Part shown: one piece after another, positions 35,300 through 46,370 of the stretch
Layout of the letters: each line of letters begins with the position of its first letter
How positions within the stretch are numbered: position 1 is the first letter of the stretch
Translations under genes and position numbers: made by a program
Notes under the pieces: model-generated
Databases searched by the model: none
What the model was told of the DNA's origin: nothing
What the model saw: only the letters and a program-made list of their open reading frames with translations
Assembly (NCBI GenBank): GCA_950106755.1
Contig: OX467089.1
Span: 1,490,501 to 1,554,500, forward strand
Origin: Climacium dendroides
Lineage: Eukaryota > Streptophyta > Bryopsida > Hypnales > Climaciaceae
Length of the DNA stretch: 64,000 bases
Direction: 5' to 3'

Positions 35300-36027
35300 A
35301 GCGACATTTTCTACAGCCACAGAGTTTGTGAACTACTACTTGTCTAGGTATCCCTGCTTGTTCAACAATGGTGCTCTGCAAATTAGTTAGAAGACATACG
35401 ACAGGTTGAACAGGTACTACAACAGATCACCAATATTTCCATTAATAGCAACTGTCGAAGAATTCACGAGAAGAAGAAACAACATGATCACAATTATACG
35501 TTACTCGGAGAATAAAGATACGGAGACAAATCCTATAAATTGAGTTATGGAGGAGACCTCCTGACGTGTGTGTTGTTGTACCTCCGCTGCACACTTGAGC
35601 ATTTTTTAAATCTAATGAAGAAGATGGGGATAAGAACATATGAGGGCGATATAAAGACAGAAGATATGTTCATCACTGCTGCGAATATAAGCTACTCTGG
35701 ATGGATAAGAGCATCATGTGCAAGTGTTGGTGCTGGCATGAAGCACCAGATCATGAACCAAACTGATTACCCATACCTCCAGCTTACTCAGTAGTTTTGC
35801 TCAAATAAAATCCGCACAAAATTGATAAAAATTCACAAAATCTCCAATCTGTTCCACATTCAAATAACAATTTCTTGAAAATTTAAGGCTGTACAAAATA
35901 ACTGCATTTTTAAAGCCCCTGCAATTCAAAAGAACCACCATTCCTGAGTTTTGGTTGCCGAAGCAGTCCCTAGAGACTCACAGAAGCAAAAAGGAAAATG
36001 CAAAAACATGAGTCCTGCGGAACCTAC
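35300..36027. other. Gap between the two captured gene fragments
   Basis: No convincing exon. A stretch near 35775-35830 (CTCCAGCTTACTCAGTA and following bases) resembles 38290-38345, hinting that a short segment was duplicated on both sides of the HD-ZIP III fragment. Confidence 0.35.
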
Positions 36028-38052
36028 TTGGCGAGGCGTTGGCCTAATGTGCGAAGCAGTGCAGGATGTTGTCTGTTCCGAGGAACTCCCTCACCACTTT
36101 CTTCTACTGCCAGCCGTTTCAAATGCCGTAATGCCTGCATTAAAGAGTAAGCAATTACATCACTTCAGTGAAAATGATGACACTCCACCGTTCACTCTAT
36201 ATCGTATCATCCATAAAATAATATGCCACCAAAATATTGTGCCGCACAGTACATGTACTCTTCGCTTTGGTTTAAGCTTGGGACTATCGACCGTTGAAAA
36301 CAGTAAATAATTAGTCAATCAATAAGTGTCCAGTCTACATGTCCGGCACAGGACTTAAACTTTTGCTAAATGGCGTTCCAATCTTATCCATTCAGAGATA
36401 CACTAATACATGGTGTTTGACTTAGCATTTAACCTATGACATAGTATATCATAAAACAAATAGAATAAACAGAGTAGTCGAACACGTATAGCACTCCTAA
36501 CTTAGAAAAACATTCCAATTATGAAACGCATTGAGACAGTTTTGCCATACCGCAATCGTGGACTTCTGAGCGAGAACAGCAGGCGATTCATATAAGGGGC
36601 GAAGTACCTTCGGCACACTCCAAGGCTGCAAAATTTACCCCCACAGCAAAATTGTTCAGACCCGAAAGGTTTACCCAACCAAGCGAATAAATTTTGCGTA
36701 TCATAGGTACCAAGAATAACTGAATGCAGTAAGAACTAAAATCCAGCGGTAAAACTTAACATACCTCATTGTCATAATGATCCACAACATGAATGATACA
36801 ACCCCCTCCTTCACAGGGTCGAATCAAATAACCACTAGAGAACATCTCCCCTCTCACAAAAGCTTGAACAGGTGGCACAGTGGGTCCGTGACCTGCTAAC
36901 GACCGCTCACATACCTGCACAGAATTAAGAAATTTGTCACAAAATGGAAGCACGAACCCCCATACAGTTCAGCATGACAGAAAGCTCTGGAAACAGAAAG
37001 TTCAGCGACTGGAGCCTACCACCAGATTTCCATCCTCCAAAATCGTAGTGTATCTTAAAGTACAGAAGTCCCGTGCAGGAGCCAATGTCGTCGGGGCGTA
37101 CATCTGAGAGGAGAACCATCATATTTGATCAGAAAGGGTACAATCAGGAAGTAAGAGCATGATCTTTAAAGTCGTACTTTCCAGTGATTGTGACACTAAA
37201 GAAAGAGCAAAGCAAAAGCAAAGCAGGGTACCTGAGTGTACAGCATCTCAATGGTGCCCCCATTTCCTGTGGGAAGAGCCCCCAGAATGTCCATCTATCG
37301 ACAGTCTTGGAGCCAAGCTGGACGATCTTTGAGCACTTCTGTAACTTTGCTAGCATCGAGGGCCACGAGGCCGCAAGCTCGAGCTGCTATACCGACGCAA
37401 CCGTGGGATATAGCAATGATGCCAATAGCATCCGGACTAGGCTGCAGACACATAATCTGTCATCATTAGATAACTACAAGGTAGAGGATGGAGGACACAT
37501 ACTAAAACTGCTGGGAGCCTGATTCCATCTCCTATTGACTGACCCCTGTTACACCAACAACTCATCCACTCTTACACTCATTAGTAAATGATGTAAGCAT
37601 GATATGTCAAAATGACTGTCGCCACTCATTTTCAATAGAAATTGAGTCGTCCACTCTCCCACTTTGAATGATTGCATGAGAAATTCATAAATAGTGATCC
37701 CAATTTGATCGCAAGAGAGTTGGCTCTTGTACCCAGAGTGATCTCTATTAAGTGATCTCCCAACGATAGTCAACCTACATATTGGTTGAAATGATCAAAG
37801 TGACGGAAAGGATATCCTACACCTAAAATGAATCTTAAGTCCACTTACATTCGTCAAGATCTGAGAACGCTTTACAGACTTGAAAATGGTTTCATCGCTT
37901 GAGTAAGTAAAGACCTGTGAATGAAGAGATTCGTGAATTTTCAGATCGATCGAAATCACATACCTTCATACTAGGTAACTGAATCCAATCAACCGCCGTT
38001 CCTGTGGCTTTAGCCAGAAACTCGGATAGAGTCTCCTCAGCAATGGCTAACA
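36028..38052 (-). pseudogene. HD-ZIP III gene fragment (START domain)
   Basis: Six minus-strand exons at about 38052-37964, then 37441-37232, 37103-37020, 36914-36765, 36625-36551 and 36134-36028. They encode AEETLSEFLAKATGTAVDW, IGIIAISHGCVGIAARACGL, MYAPTTLAPARDFCTLRY, VCERSLAGHG, SGYLIRPCEGGGCIIHVVDH, WSVPKVLRPLYES and ALRHLKRLAVEESGEG. This is the START/START-associated region of class III HD-ZIP transcription factors, which pattern shoots and leaves. Exon lengths (210, 84, 150 and 75) keep the frame. A TAG at 37297-37295 interrupts exon 2. The homeodomain, leucine zipper and C-terminal MEKHLA domain are missing. Introns are kept, so genomic DNA rather than cDNA was captured. I could not check for the miR165/166 target site region because that part is absent or unclear. 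Confidence 0.88.
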
Positions 38053-38376
38053 ACTTGCAGAATGATTCACACGAAAGTAAGTCAGAACCTTGCAGCACCA
38101 GTCACTCCCAGATGCTTAAGCTCTGCTAAACATACACCTGCCAAGCTCTCAACACAAAATTTCGGCACTGCATAAGATTTCATAACCCTGCACACTGCAC
38201 ACAGGGCTCATAAAGACCTTTGAGCGCCGCTCAAACTAGAACCAAAAGCAACCACGAAAAACACAAACCAACTTATCACCACAATTATTACACACCTCCA
38301 GCTCATTCAGTACTTCTGCGACTCAAAAATCCTCACAAAATTCAGCAGCTTAACAGAGAAAGAAAGCCCTCGCACA

Positions 38377-38710
38377 TTAAATTCGCCAACTGCAATTCAC
38401 ATTTTTTGACATGTAAGTCGCGTTGTTGACAGAAGCTCCTCCGCTCGGCACCAAGGACGTAAGCTGCCCTTCGAAAACCGGAGCCACAAAGACATCTGCT
38501 GCTGCAGCTTCCTCCCCTGCCTCCGACACGACTACGACAGGTGAGGCAGCTGTAGGAGACGACCCTGGCGAAGGCGCAGAAGATGCTGGCACGGGCGCTG
38601 CTGGTCCTGGAGACCCCGCGGGCGTGGCATTGCCATCATCTTCTTCTTCTACCGGCACCAGCAATGGAGCACCATGGCCAGCACCAGGGCCAGCACCTCT
38701 TCACTCAATC
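38377..38710 (-). pseudogene. GC-rich Ala/Pro/Ser-rich frame, probably a captured 5' exon
   Basis: A minus-strand open frame of about 110 residues, very rich in Ala, Pro, Ser and Val, with an acidic VPVEEEDDG start. GC content is far above the AT-rich neighbourhood. It lies upstream of, and on the same strand as, the HD-ZIP III and CstF77 fragments and may be another captured exon or their shared 5' end. No family recognised. The plus-strand frame over it is equally open, so the strand is inferred from context. Confidence 0.35.
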
Positions 38711-39015
38711 AGTCACCAAAAATTCACGAGTCAGGGTTCGAATCTGAAATGCAGCAACCGAGTAGACACCACAAATCGTGCTCCACAAACGCTGAAATGT
38801 TGAGATGGGACGTAGGACAGACTTCATCCATTTTCAGGTAACCCTAACCTCATGCGACAATTACGGCTTCACTTACACTTGCTCTGCCGCCCTTCCCCAC
38901 CGCTTTCTTCTTCTCTTGCACCGACTCTACTTCGGCCATCGAAATTCAACTGCGGACTACCGTGTACATGCTCCAAATTTCTCGAATAGGGTTAGTTGTG
39001 GATGTTTTCCTGAAG

Positions 39016-42000
39016 ATGGTGGAGAGGGTCCTGAGGTCAAGGAGCGCGCAACGAGGAGAAACTTCCGGCAGTGAAGCAGAGAAGACTGCTCCCAGTGTGC
39101 TAGCAAAGGGCGGTGAAGCGGAGAAGACTGCTCCCAGCGTGCTATCAGAGGTAAGTGGGATCGATGATGTGCAAAGTCTACTGCCCTGAGGATACAGTCT
39201 CGGGACCGAGAAGGCTCTCTCAGAGTGTTGGGCACGGACAACCATGTCTTCTAAAAAGTATATGGGTTCAATATTGCGTGAAGCCCGCTGCCTTGAGGAT
39301 ATCGTCTCGAGACCAAGAGGGCTCTCTCGGGGAGTCGGGCACGGACAACCTTGTCTCATGAAAAGTATTTGGGTTCAATATTGCGCAAAGTCTGCTGCCT
39401 TCAGATTACCGTCTCGGGACCGAGAGGGCTCTCTCGGGGAGTCAGGCACGGACAACCTTGTCTCGTGAAATGTCCTTCTTAGAATATAAAGAACCATCGA
39501 TAGAGCTACATGATTGGTTTCGGTGCATTAGGATATAGTAACAAATTCTTTTTAAGCTTCTAGTTGTGAAATGCTCGAAGGTAGGAGACAGTAAAGTATC
39601 CTCTCGGTCCAAAGAGGGCTCTCTCTAGGGGTCTGCCTCAACGCACACTCTCTTCTGCATCTGTCTATGAGATGTGAGGTCTTAGATGAGAGCCTTGTCA
39701 TAGCGTCAAATGCAGCACAATATTGCTGATCGGAGCTTCATATACAACATCAAAAAAATTAATTCTCAATCTGATTTCAGTCCTTGCGTAAACACTAATG
39801 ACCATCCAATACCGTCTCGGGACCGAGAGGCCTTTCTCGGGAGGCCTAGTTTCGGAGAATGTCTCTTGTTTGATTAATGTTGAAGATTCTAGCTAAGGTG
39901 GAGCTTTGAAGGTGCTGAAAGCTTGTGTTGTGAACATCATTGGAGCTTCACTAGATGTTTATGGATTTATTTGGATCATTATGTAGAGCTTGAAAAGTGA
40001 TTATTGTTAGTTTGAAGCCTTGATATGTGCAAAGGATAGTGTCCTTTGAAAACCCTCTCGGGCCCGAGAGGCCTCTTTCGGAGAAGACTATTTGAAACAC
40101 CTGATATTTGGATTTGTCCAAGATAATCACAAATAGGCCAATGATTTGTTTTGGATTGTATTGTAGGTTGAAGCTCTATTGGCCGAGGAACATCCAGTAG
40201 TACTTATTGATGTGGTACCTGAAGCAATGGTGCATGATGGATGCCCCGAAGACTCAGAAGTAATGCCAATTTCTCACCAAGTGTCTGGATCTATATTGCA
40301 AGAGGGTAGTCTCCAACCGGAGATTATTTCCGATGATGAGTTAGAGGACTATGAGATTCAAGGAGTGCCCAAGGATGCAATGGAAGATGACATCAGGCGG
40401 TTCCAAAAGCTTGACACTGTGTCCATCCTTCATGGATTGAGATTGACGTCTAATGACACTTCTCGGATGAAAATTCCTTTATGTAGATTGGTTCCGATGC
40501 CAGTGGTGCGACCTACTCTTGCTTGTGACTTGACTTTGCTGGAAAATCAATTCAGTGGAGGTTACGAGGAAGGAGCTAGAGTCTTCTATGTTTCTATATC
40601 AAACAAAGATGGCCAGAGTGGTGTTTTCACACCTGCCGAGAAGGACGAGTGGGGACCAATTTGGAATGAAATCAACCATGATTTCAACACTTACCTCATG
40701 TCACAGGCAGCATTGCGACATTTGGTGGATCACAAGTTTTACGTATGCGATGGAAATCATAGAAGAATTGCATGGATGAATCACATTATGCGATTGCATG
40801 CAACAGAGAAAATATGGCACATCTCTGTGGATTCAATCGTTTTAGACACACGGAATCGAATTGGTTTGACGATGCAGGCTATGCATGATATTAACATGTG
40901 AGTGTTCCATTCTCCACTATGCTTGCAATTTTATGATGTACTCAAATTCTATGAATTGTAATATGATATAATATGATTATTTTTCCATGGTGTGACAGGC
41001 AAACAGAGAGTTATCATGTGAAGACCAATCTCGTACACACGTTATATCGAGTTCAGAAGTATGGTGTCATGGACATTGAGAAGTTTAAAGAACTTCTATC
41101 ACCGGAAGATGTGAACACCTGTTTGATGGTTACCCGGTCTAAGTGGTACTCTATGTCCCTTGAAGTCTTCACATCATTCATTTTCAAGGTATTACTTCCA
41201 CCATATTTTTGTAATGATTTCAAGTGTTTTTATATGAATTTTTATATGTCGATATAAAAATGTTTATGTTTATGTTCTTTTCGTGTCTCTTTGCAATTTT
41301 GTAGCAAGACATATCTGCAGCAGTCGATATTGCTGTTCGTAAATACAAAGAGGACACTCCTTGTGAAGAGGTGACGTCAGATGGTGTTGCAGCCGCAATG
41401 AGGAGCTCTATCAAGGATTCCACCGAGAAGTTTTATAAAAAAATGTCAAAGATGGTGGTTGTTGCTAATCTGGCTCTGGGAAAAGACTAGCTTCTTGAGG
41501 TATGCCTAAACCATCATTTATCAAATTTGCTCATATCTTCATACATGATGTATATTGAGTTCTAATTCTCATGCATTGCATTCTTCCAGATTCAAAGGCA
41601 TTGGAACCTTTTTGCAACTCCGGAATTAACCTTAGAAAAATTACAAATGATAGCCACAGCCTCTACAAGTGCGGAAAACAAGATTAAGTGGCTCAAGTGG
41701 ATGAATGCATTTGGTCCTACTAGAGAGGCCCGACGCTTTCCTTCTCGTCCTGTCAATGAAGAAAAATTAATGATTTTCTTGGCAAAGGCTTGTTGGTATG
41801 CTGGGGTAAGTTTTCTTTTGATAAATTTTTAATTATATTTTATTTTAATATCCTTCAATTATATTAGTATGATTGTGTATAACGTACAGGAATGACCTAA
41901 AATTGATGTCTAACTTTTTATGTAGATGGAAGAGGCATCATGCGAGATGTTCGACAATATTGTTCAATCTGACAATATTCCAATCAACATGTCCGTTCTT

Positions 42001-44570
42001 GCCAAGCCAAAATCATTGATGGAGTATATTGAAGGTTGGAGAATGAAACTTTGGGAGACAACTTACACAGGTGTTTTCAAGGGAGGAGATACTTTTAAAA
42101 AATCCGATAATTTCAAAGAGTTCAAAGGGGCTATGCTCGCTGTCAAGCGCTTGATATATAGGTTTGAAAACTTGCCATTTTACTTACTTATGTTTTGAGG
42201 CTTATGTTATGGATTACAGGTACATCTAGATGAACTAGCTAGTAGAACGTCAAATTGTAGCTTAACCAATGTAGCTTTCATTGTTTAATGTAGTTCTTGT
42301 TTTTCATATTCTTGGAATAATTATGTTGGAATCTCTATGGACTTTATATACTATTTTATTTAGGTAATTGATTTTGAATTTAATATGAATAGGTATTTCA
42401 AGTTTGAGTTGTACGCCAAGAAAGCTATCGAGAAGAAGGATTTGCCACCTTTTCTTACAACATGGTTAGATAGATCATCATCGGATTGTATGTTCTCGGC
42501 TTATCAGCTACGGAATTGGACGACTCCACATCTCCAAGCTTGCCCATGGTACTTGGAATGCAATATAGGATGTACTCCTGCTGAAGAAGAAGCTCTCTTC
42601 AAGACATTGATAGAGAATGCTATTACAGAGCCGGAGTTCGATGAATTTGCTGGATTGGACCCGGAGGCCAAAGCCAAAGCTATAATCAGACGAGAAGTAG
42701 CTGACAAGAAAAAAGTGGATCAATTGGAGGAGACAAAGAAGCGGATGGAAGAGAACAAGAAGAAGCGCTTGGCCAAGAAGGTTGATAGAGAAGAGGAGAA
42801 GTCCAAGAAAAAAGGTACAAAACGAAAGGCAGAGGAGTCGGTGCATGAACCAGCAATAAGTGGCATTGGAATGAAAGATACTTCATCCGGATTTTCCCTC
42901 ACACAGGATCTTTTAGTACATGGTCTAACAACAACCATTCAAAATTTCGGCCCTATACCTGATATTGACGAGTGCATTCTCAATTTATCAGTGGAGAGTC
43001 TCCCGAGTGATAATAAGGCCTTTGATTTGGTCTTGACATTCTTAGACATGGTAAGTTTCTATTTCGTATACTTTTAATATTGTGTTCTAATTTGTTGTCA
43101 AGTAGTTTCTAAATTCAATTAGAATTCAAATGTGCTTTATTACATATTATTTTAGTTTCTTATTCATTTGGAACTAACGATATTTAAACATTAATGTTTT
43201 CTACAGCATTCTAGCGATAAGGATAGATATTTTGATGGTATGTTAAACACAAAGCAGGCGGTGGACCTCATCATTGTGGATGTCCCTGAAGGCCTTCATG
43301 TTCCAACCGTTTCAGCTCCGCCGAGCCCTGTTCCAAAATGGAATGAGTTCAAAAAAGATTCATTGGTTCCTATTTTCGACTTTGCTCAGGAATATCTCCA
43401 TGACAAGGGGGGGCTTCTTATCATGTATCCAGCAGCTTCTGTTCATCATAGAAGTTTTCTTCTTGGTTGTTGTGAAACCTACGGATTTAGAATAATCATG
43501 ACATGGTTAGGGATGAATCATCTGCATTTGACATCGCCAGCCGATCCAAAGAAGACGGTATGATTAATCCTAACCTCATATTTTATTTCCTTTGATTTAC
43601 AATTGATTTGCATTTGTGCTACTTTCTAACTTCTGAATTTTTGCAGACGATGCGATTTTCTATCTCTCTTCTTGTGAGGGAATCTGGGCCAAAGACTGAT
43701 ATTGATTTTCCATTCCAACATGTTCCTTCCCATGAAGAGGTAGGTGTCAATATTGCTCGTGATGACATCTTGCAAAACTTTTGCAACCACGATGATGTAA
43801 CCATGAATGGAGACATTCCGTGGCGAGGTCCTCGGGAAAAATCTCGACACTTCATGCAAATGCTTATAGAAGGGCTATCACAACCAGGCGACGTTGTTGT
43901 GGATTGCGCAGCAGCTACAGGTAATTCCTTCTTTGCATTTAGTAATTGTGGGACTCTTATGTAATTTGAAATGTGTTCATACTATATTTTTCTTATGTGT
44001 GTTTGGTTCATTTCAGGTTCAACTATTCAAGCATGTCGTGCAACTCAACGACATATACTAGCCTTTGAGGAGGATAAATTGATATTTGATGCCCTCATTG
44101 CACTTGTCATGCGCAAAACTATGGTACCTCTCGAACCAGCCCAATCAAATCCTTCAACATTTGACGTGGATGAAGAAGTGGTTGTTCCTGATCGTATCGT
44201 GAAGACAGCCCGATTCAGTAAGTAAGTCTATCTTGCTATTGATGCATTTTTTGTTATATAATCAATTTGGGAATTTTTGTCTAATTTTCTATTTCTTTGG
44301 ATTTAAAGGCAAGCCCAAGAAGTGAGGAACTTCCAGCATGTGCCTTTTTTTGGAAGACCAGGATTTTTTCCAAGTCCTCCCAAATCTTTTCACCTACTTG
44401 TGTATGCTGAGGCGTTGTCACGAGACTTTGTAGCAATGGATCCAAATCCAACTTCACGAGCACGTTCAGTGCAACCTCGAGCTTTAGAATTTATAGATGA
44501 TTATGCAATAGAGACAGATTTGGATTCATCGGCTACAGAGGATAGTTCAACGTCGAATAGCTCTATTTGA
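39016..44570 (+). CDS. ParB-like / DNA methyltransferase-like gene, copy B
   Basis: Eleven exons: 39016-39150, 40167-40897, 40999-41188, 41305-41499, 41590-41805, 41926-42161, 42393-43050, 43207-43557, 43647-43920, 44017-44221, 44309-44570. They sum to 3453 nt (1150 codons plus stop) in one frame with one TAG at 41488-41490, where copy A has a Gln codon. ParB-like domain: RLVPMPVVRPTLACDL at about residue 152 and FYVCDGNHRRIAWM at about 239. A Lys/Glu coiled coil lies near 645-700. Methyltransferase part: VDLIIVDVPEG (motif IV position, normally [DNS]PP[YFW]) near 810, then PWRGPREK and DVVVDCAAATGSTIQACRA (motif I) near 985. The order IV before I fits beta-class N4/N6 enzymes, but both motifs are atypical. 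Apart from the TAG it looks intact. Such ParB-methyltransferase fusions are best known from bacteria and phages; the introns argue against contamination. Confidence 0.72.
39171..39475 (+). repeat. Three tandem repeats of about 106 bases with B-type palindromes
   Basis: Units start at 39171, 39276 and 39383 (105 and 107 bases). Each carries GTCTCGGGACCGAGAG or a variant, then GGGCTCTCTCGGGGAG and GGCACGGACAACC. It lies in intron 1 of methyltransferase copy B, the counterpart of the hairpin array in intron 1 of copy A. Confidence 0.8.
39595..40085 (+). repeat. Dispersed B-type palindromes in intron 1 of copy B
   Basis: Further copies of the CTCTCGG..CCGAGAG palindrome: a degenerate one at about 39599-39616, a good one at 39811-39830 (GTCTCGGGACCGAGAGG), and a perfect 16-bp palindrome CTCTCGGGCCCGAGAG at 40055-40070. 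Each is followed by a CTCTCGGG- or CTTTCGG-like half site. Confidence 0.75.
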
Positions 44571-46370
44571 TGTATTGTATACACTACATCACTGTTATTG
44601 TGTGCTTAGCATTGACCTCATGATGTTGTCTTCATTTTTTTGGTCATTGATGCTTTGATTACTTTCAATGTCGAACTCGGATTCTACATTTTTGAAATGG
44701 AGGCATTATTTATACATATAATTGCACTAGTATAGAGAATTTTTATACATTTTGTTCAACTCTATATCATATATAAGGCCTATTAGTACTCTGTGTTCAT
44801 ATGAAATAATTGTATTACTCAGAATTCTCAATTTGTCATGGGGCTTCTCGTGTCTAATGATATTTCAATGATGTATTATTCAAACTTAATGACCTACAAT
44901 TAGATTGGTCTGAAAGGTTTTCTCCATTGCATTCAATTTGTAAACACCTAATGAAACCAAGTTAATTATTGGGGATAGGGCGTATGCCCCCCTCCCCTCC
45001 CAAATGCCTCTCGGCATCGAGAGGTTCCTCGGGGCACCTCCAGTATGCGACACGAGCAGGACCACGACGAATACCAACATAGGATTCACAAGAATGATAT
45101 AAAAATTCATGTTTGGACATTACCTGGGAGTTTTGGATTGAAGGTGTACGATTGGATCTCTTTGTTTGGGTCTCTTAGTTTGGGATCACATGATTAGGTC
45201 TTGTAGTTGGGAGGGTTGGATTTCTAGTTCGGAACGAACTTGTGTAGTATTCTAAGTTGAGCATGTGGAGGTTTACTATATATTATTTTACATTTTCAGA
45301 ATTATCGTGTTCTTGAATTAAATTGGTGAATCTCAGTTGTACTTCAAGGCTTATGTGAATTGTAAAATTGAATTCGGTATTTGGAATTATTATTGGAATG
45401 GAATACATCTAACTATAATCATTAGGCAGGAGCTACTGCTTCATTGTGAGTGTATGATCCCCTACAAAGTTGGTATAGTTCCTAGTCTTCATGTATTTTG
45501 GAATTTTCCTGTTGCAACTGGAAGACATGTTATATGTTTCCTATTAATAAGTGCTTTGTGATTTTTGGTCGTCTTACTCTTCATATTCTTTCTGAAGTGG
45601 CGGTGTTTGTGGGCATTTAATAAACTTCTTCTCCATGTTTGTTAACACTTGTGCTCAATATAAATTCCCATTGCCACATGGTGAGCAAGTTATCAATAAC
45701 AAAAAATTGTGCTAGGTAATATTTTCGTACAGGACATTATCAATTCAAACGTTTAGCATCCATCACTGGACATTGCGATCTACTGGACACTACAATCTAA
45801 CTGACACTGTATACTTCCAGATACAATCTGCCGTGATGATTGAAACCCTGATCTCGTTGAATGTATGAGCACCACATTACCAAACTCCTGAACTTAGCTC
45901 CCTGACTCATATTGCACCGGCTTCTTCATCGTACCTATTCTTTTAATCATTGGTGGTTCTTGTCCTTCTTTTTGTCAGTCATTAAAGCCAATGACCGTCA
46001 TGGTTGTTGCCGTTGATACACAAATCTAGTCTAAAATATTAAATGGTTGATTCTCATTGAAATGAAATATTGTACTTTTAATGTTAGTTATTGCTGAGAG
46101 CGCCAAGTGAACATCTCTTAATCTTGCATTCTATTTTTGTCTATTTGCACGGATTTCATTTATTACAACTCTAGCGGTCCTCCCTACATTCTCAGCGGAT
46201 TTACGTGTTTTAGAGGGTGTTTCGGTTAATACCAAAGCAACTGAAGCAGTGACACTCAGGTTCATTGAGTTCCTTGTCGTATGATTATTGTAGCTCGTGC
46301 GGTATGCGATTGATGTAGTTTTGTGCTTCAGAAGTAGAGTGCATGAAGCGTCTAAATGGAATACAATCAA
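44571..46370. other. Intergenic region between methyltransferase B and transposase 2
   Basis: 1.8 kb, AT-rich, with no gene seen. It contains a palindrome at about 45010-45028 (CCTCTCGGCATCGAGAGG) and must hold the promoter of the following transposase. Confidence 0.4.
45008..45030. repeat. B-type palindrome (CCTCTCGGCATCGAGAGG)
   Basis: Short inverted repeat with the CTCTCGG.. half sites of the intron-1 palindromes of copy B. Flanked by C-rich (CCCCCCTCCCCTCCC) and GGTTCCTCGGGG strings. Confidence 0.6.

Noticed and set aside
38423..38803. Plus-strand Ala/Ser/Gly-rich frame
   Set aside because: Opposite to the same-strand series of captured exons; low-complexity GC-rich DNA often leaves both strands open. 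Kept only as a low-confidence minus-strand feature.
39016..44570. Bacterial contamination explaining the ParB-methyltransferase fusion
   Set aside because: The gene has ten GT-AG introns confirmed by a second copy and is embedded in plant repeats.
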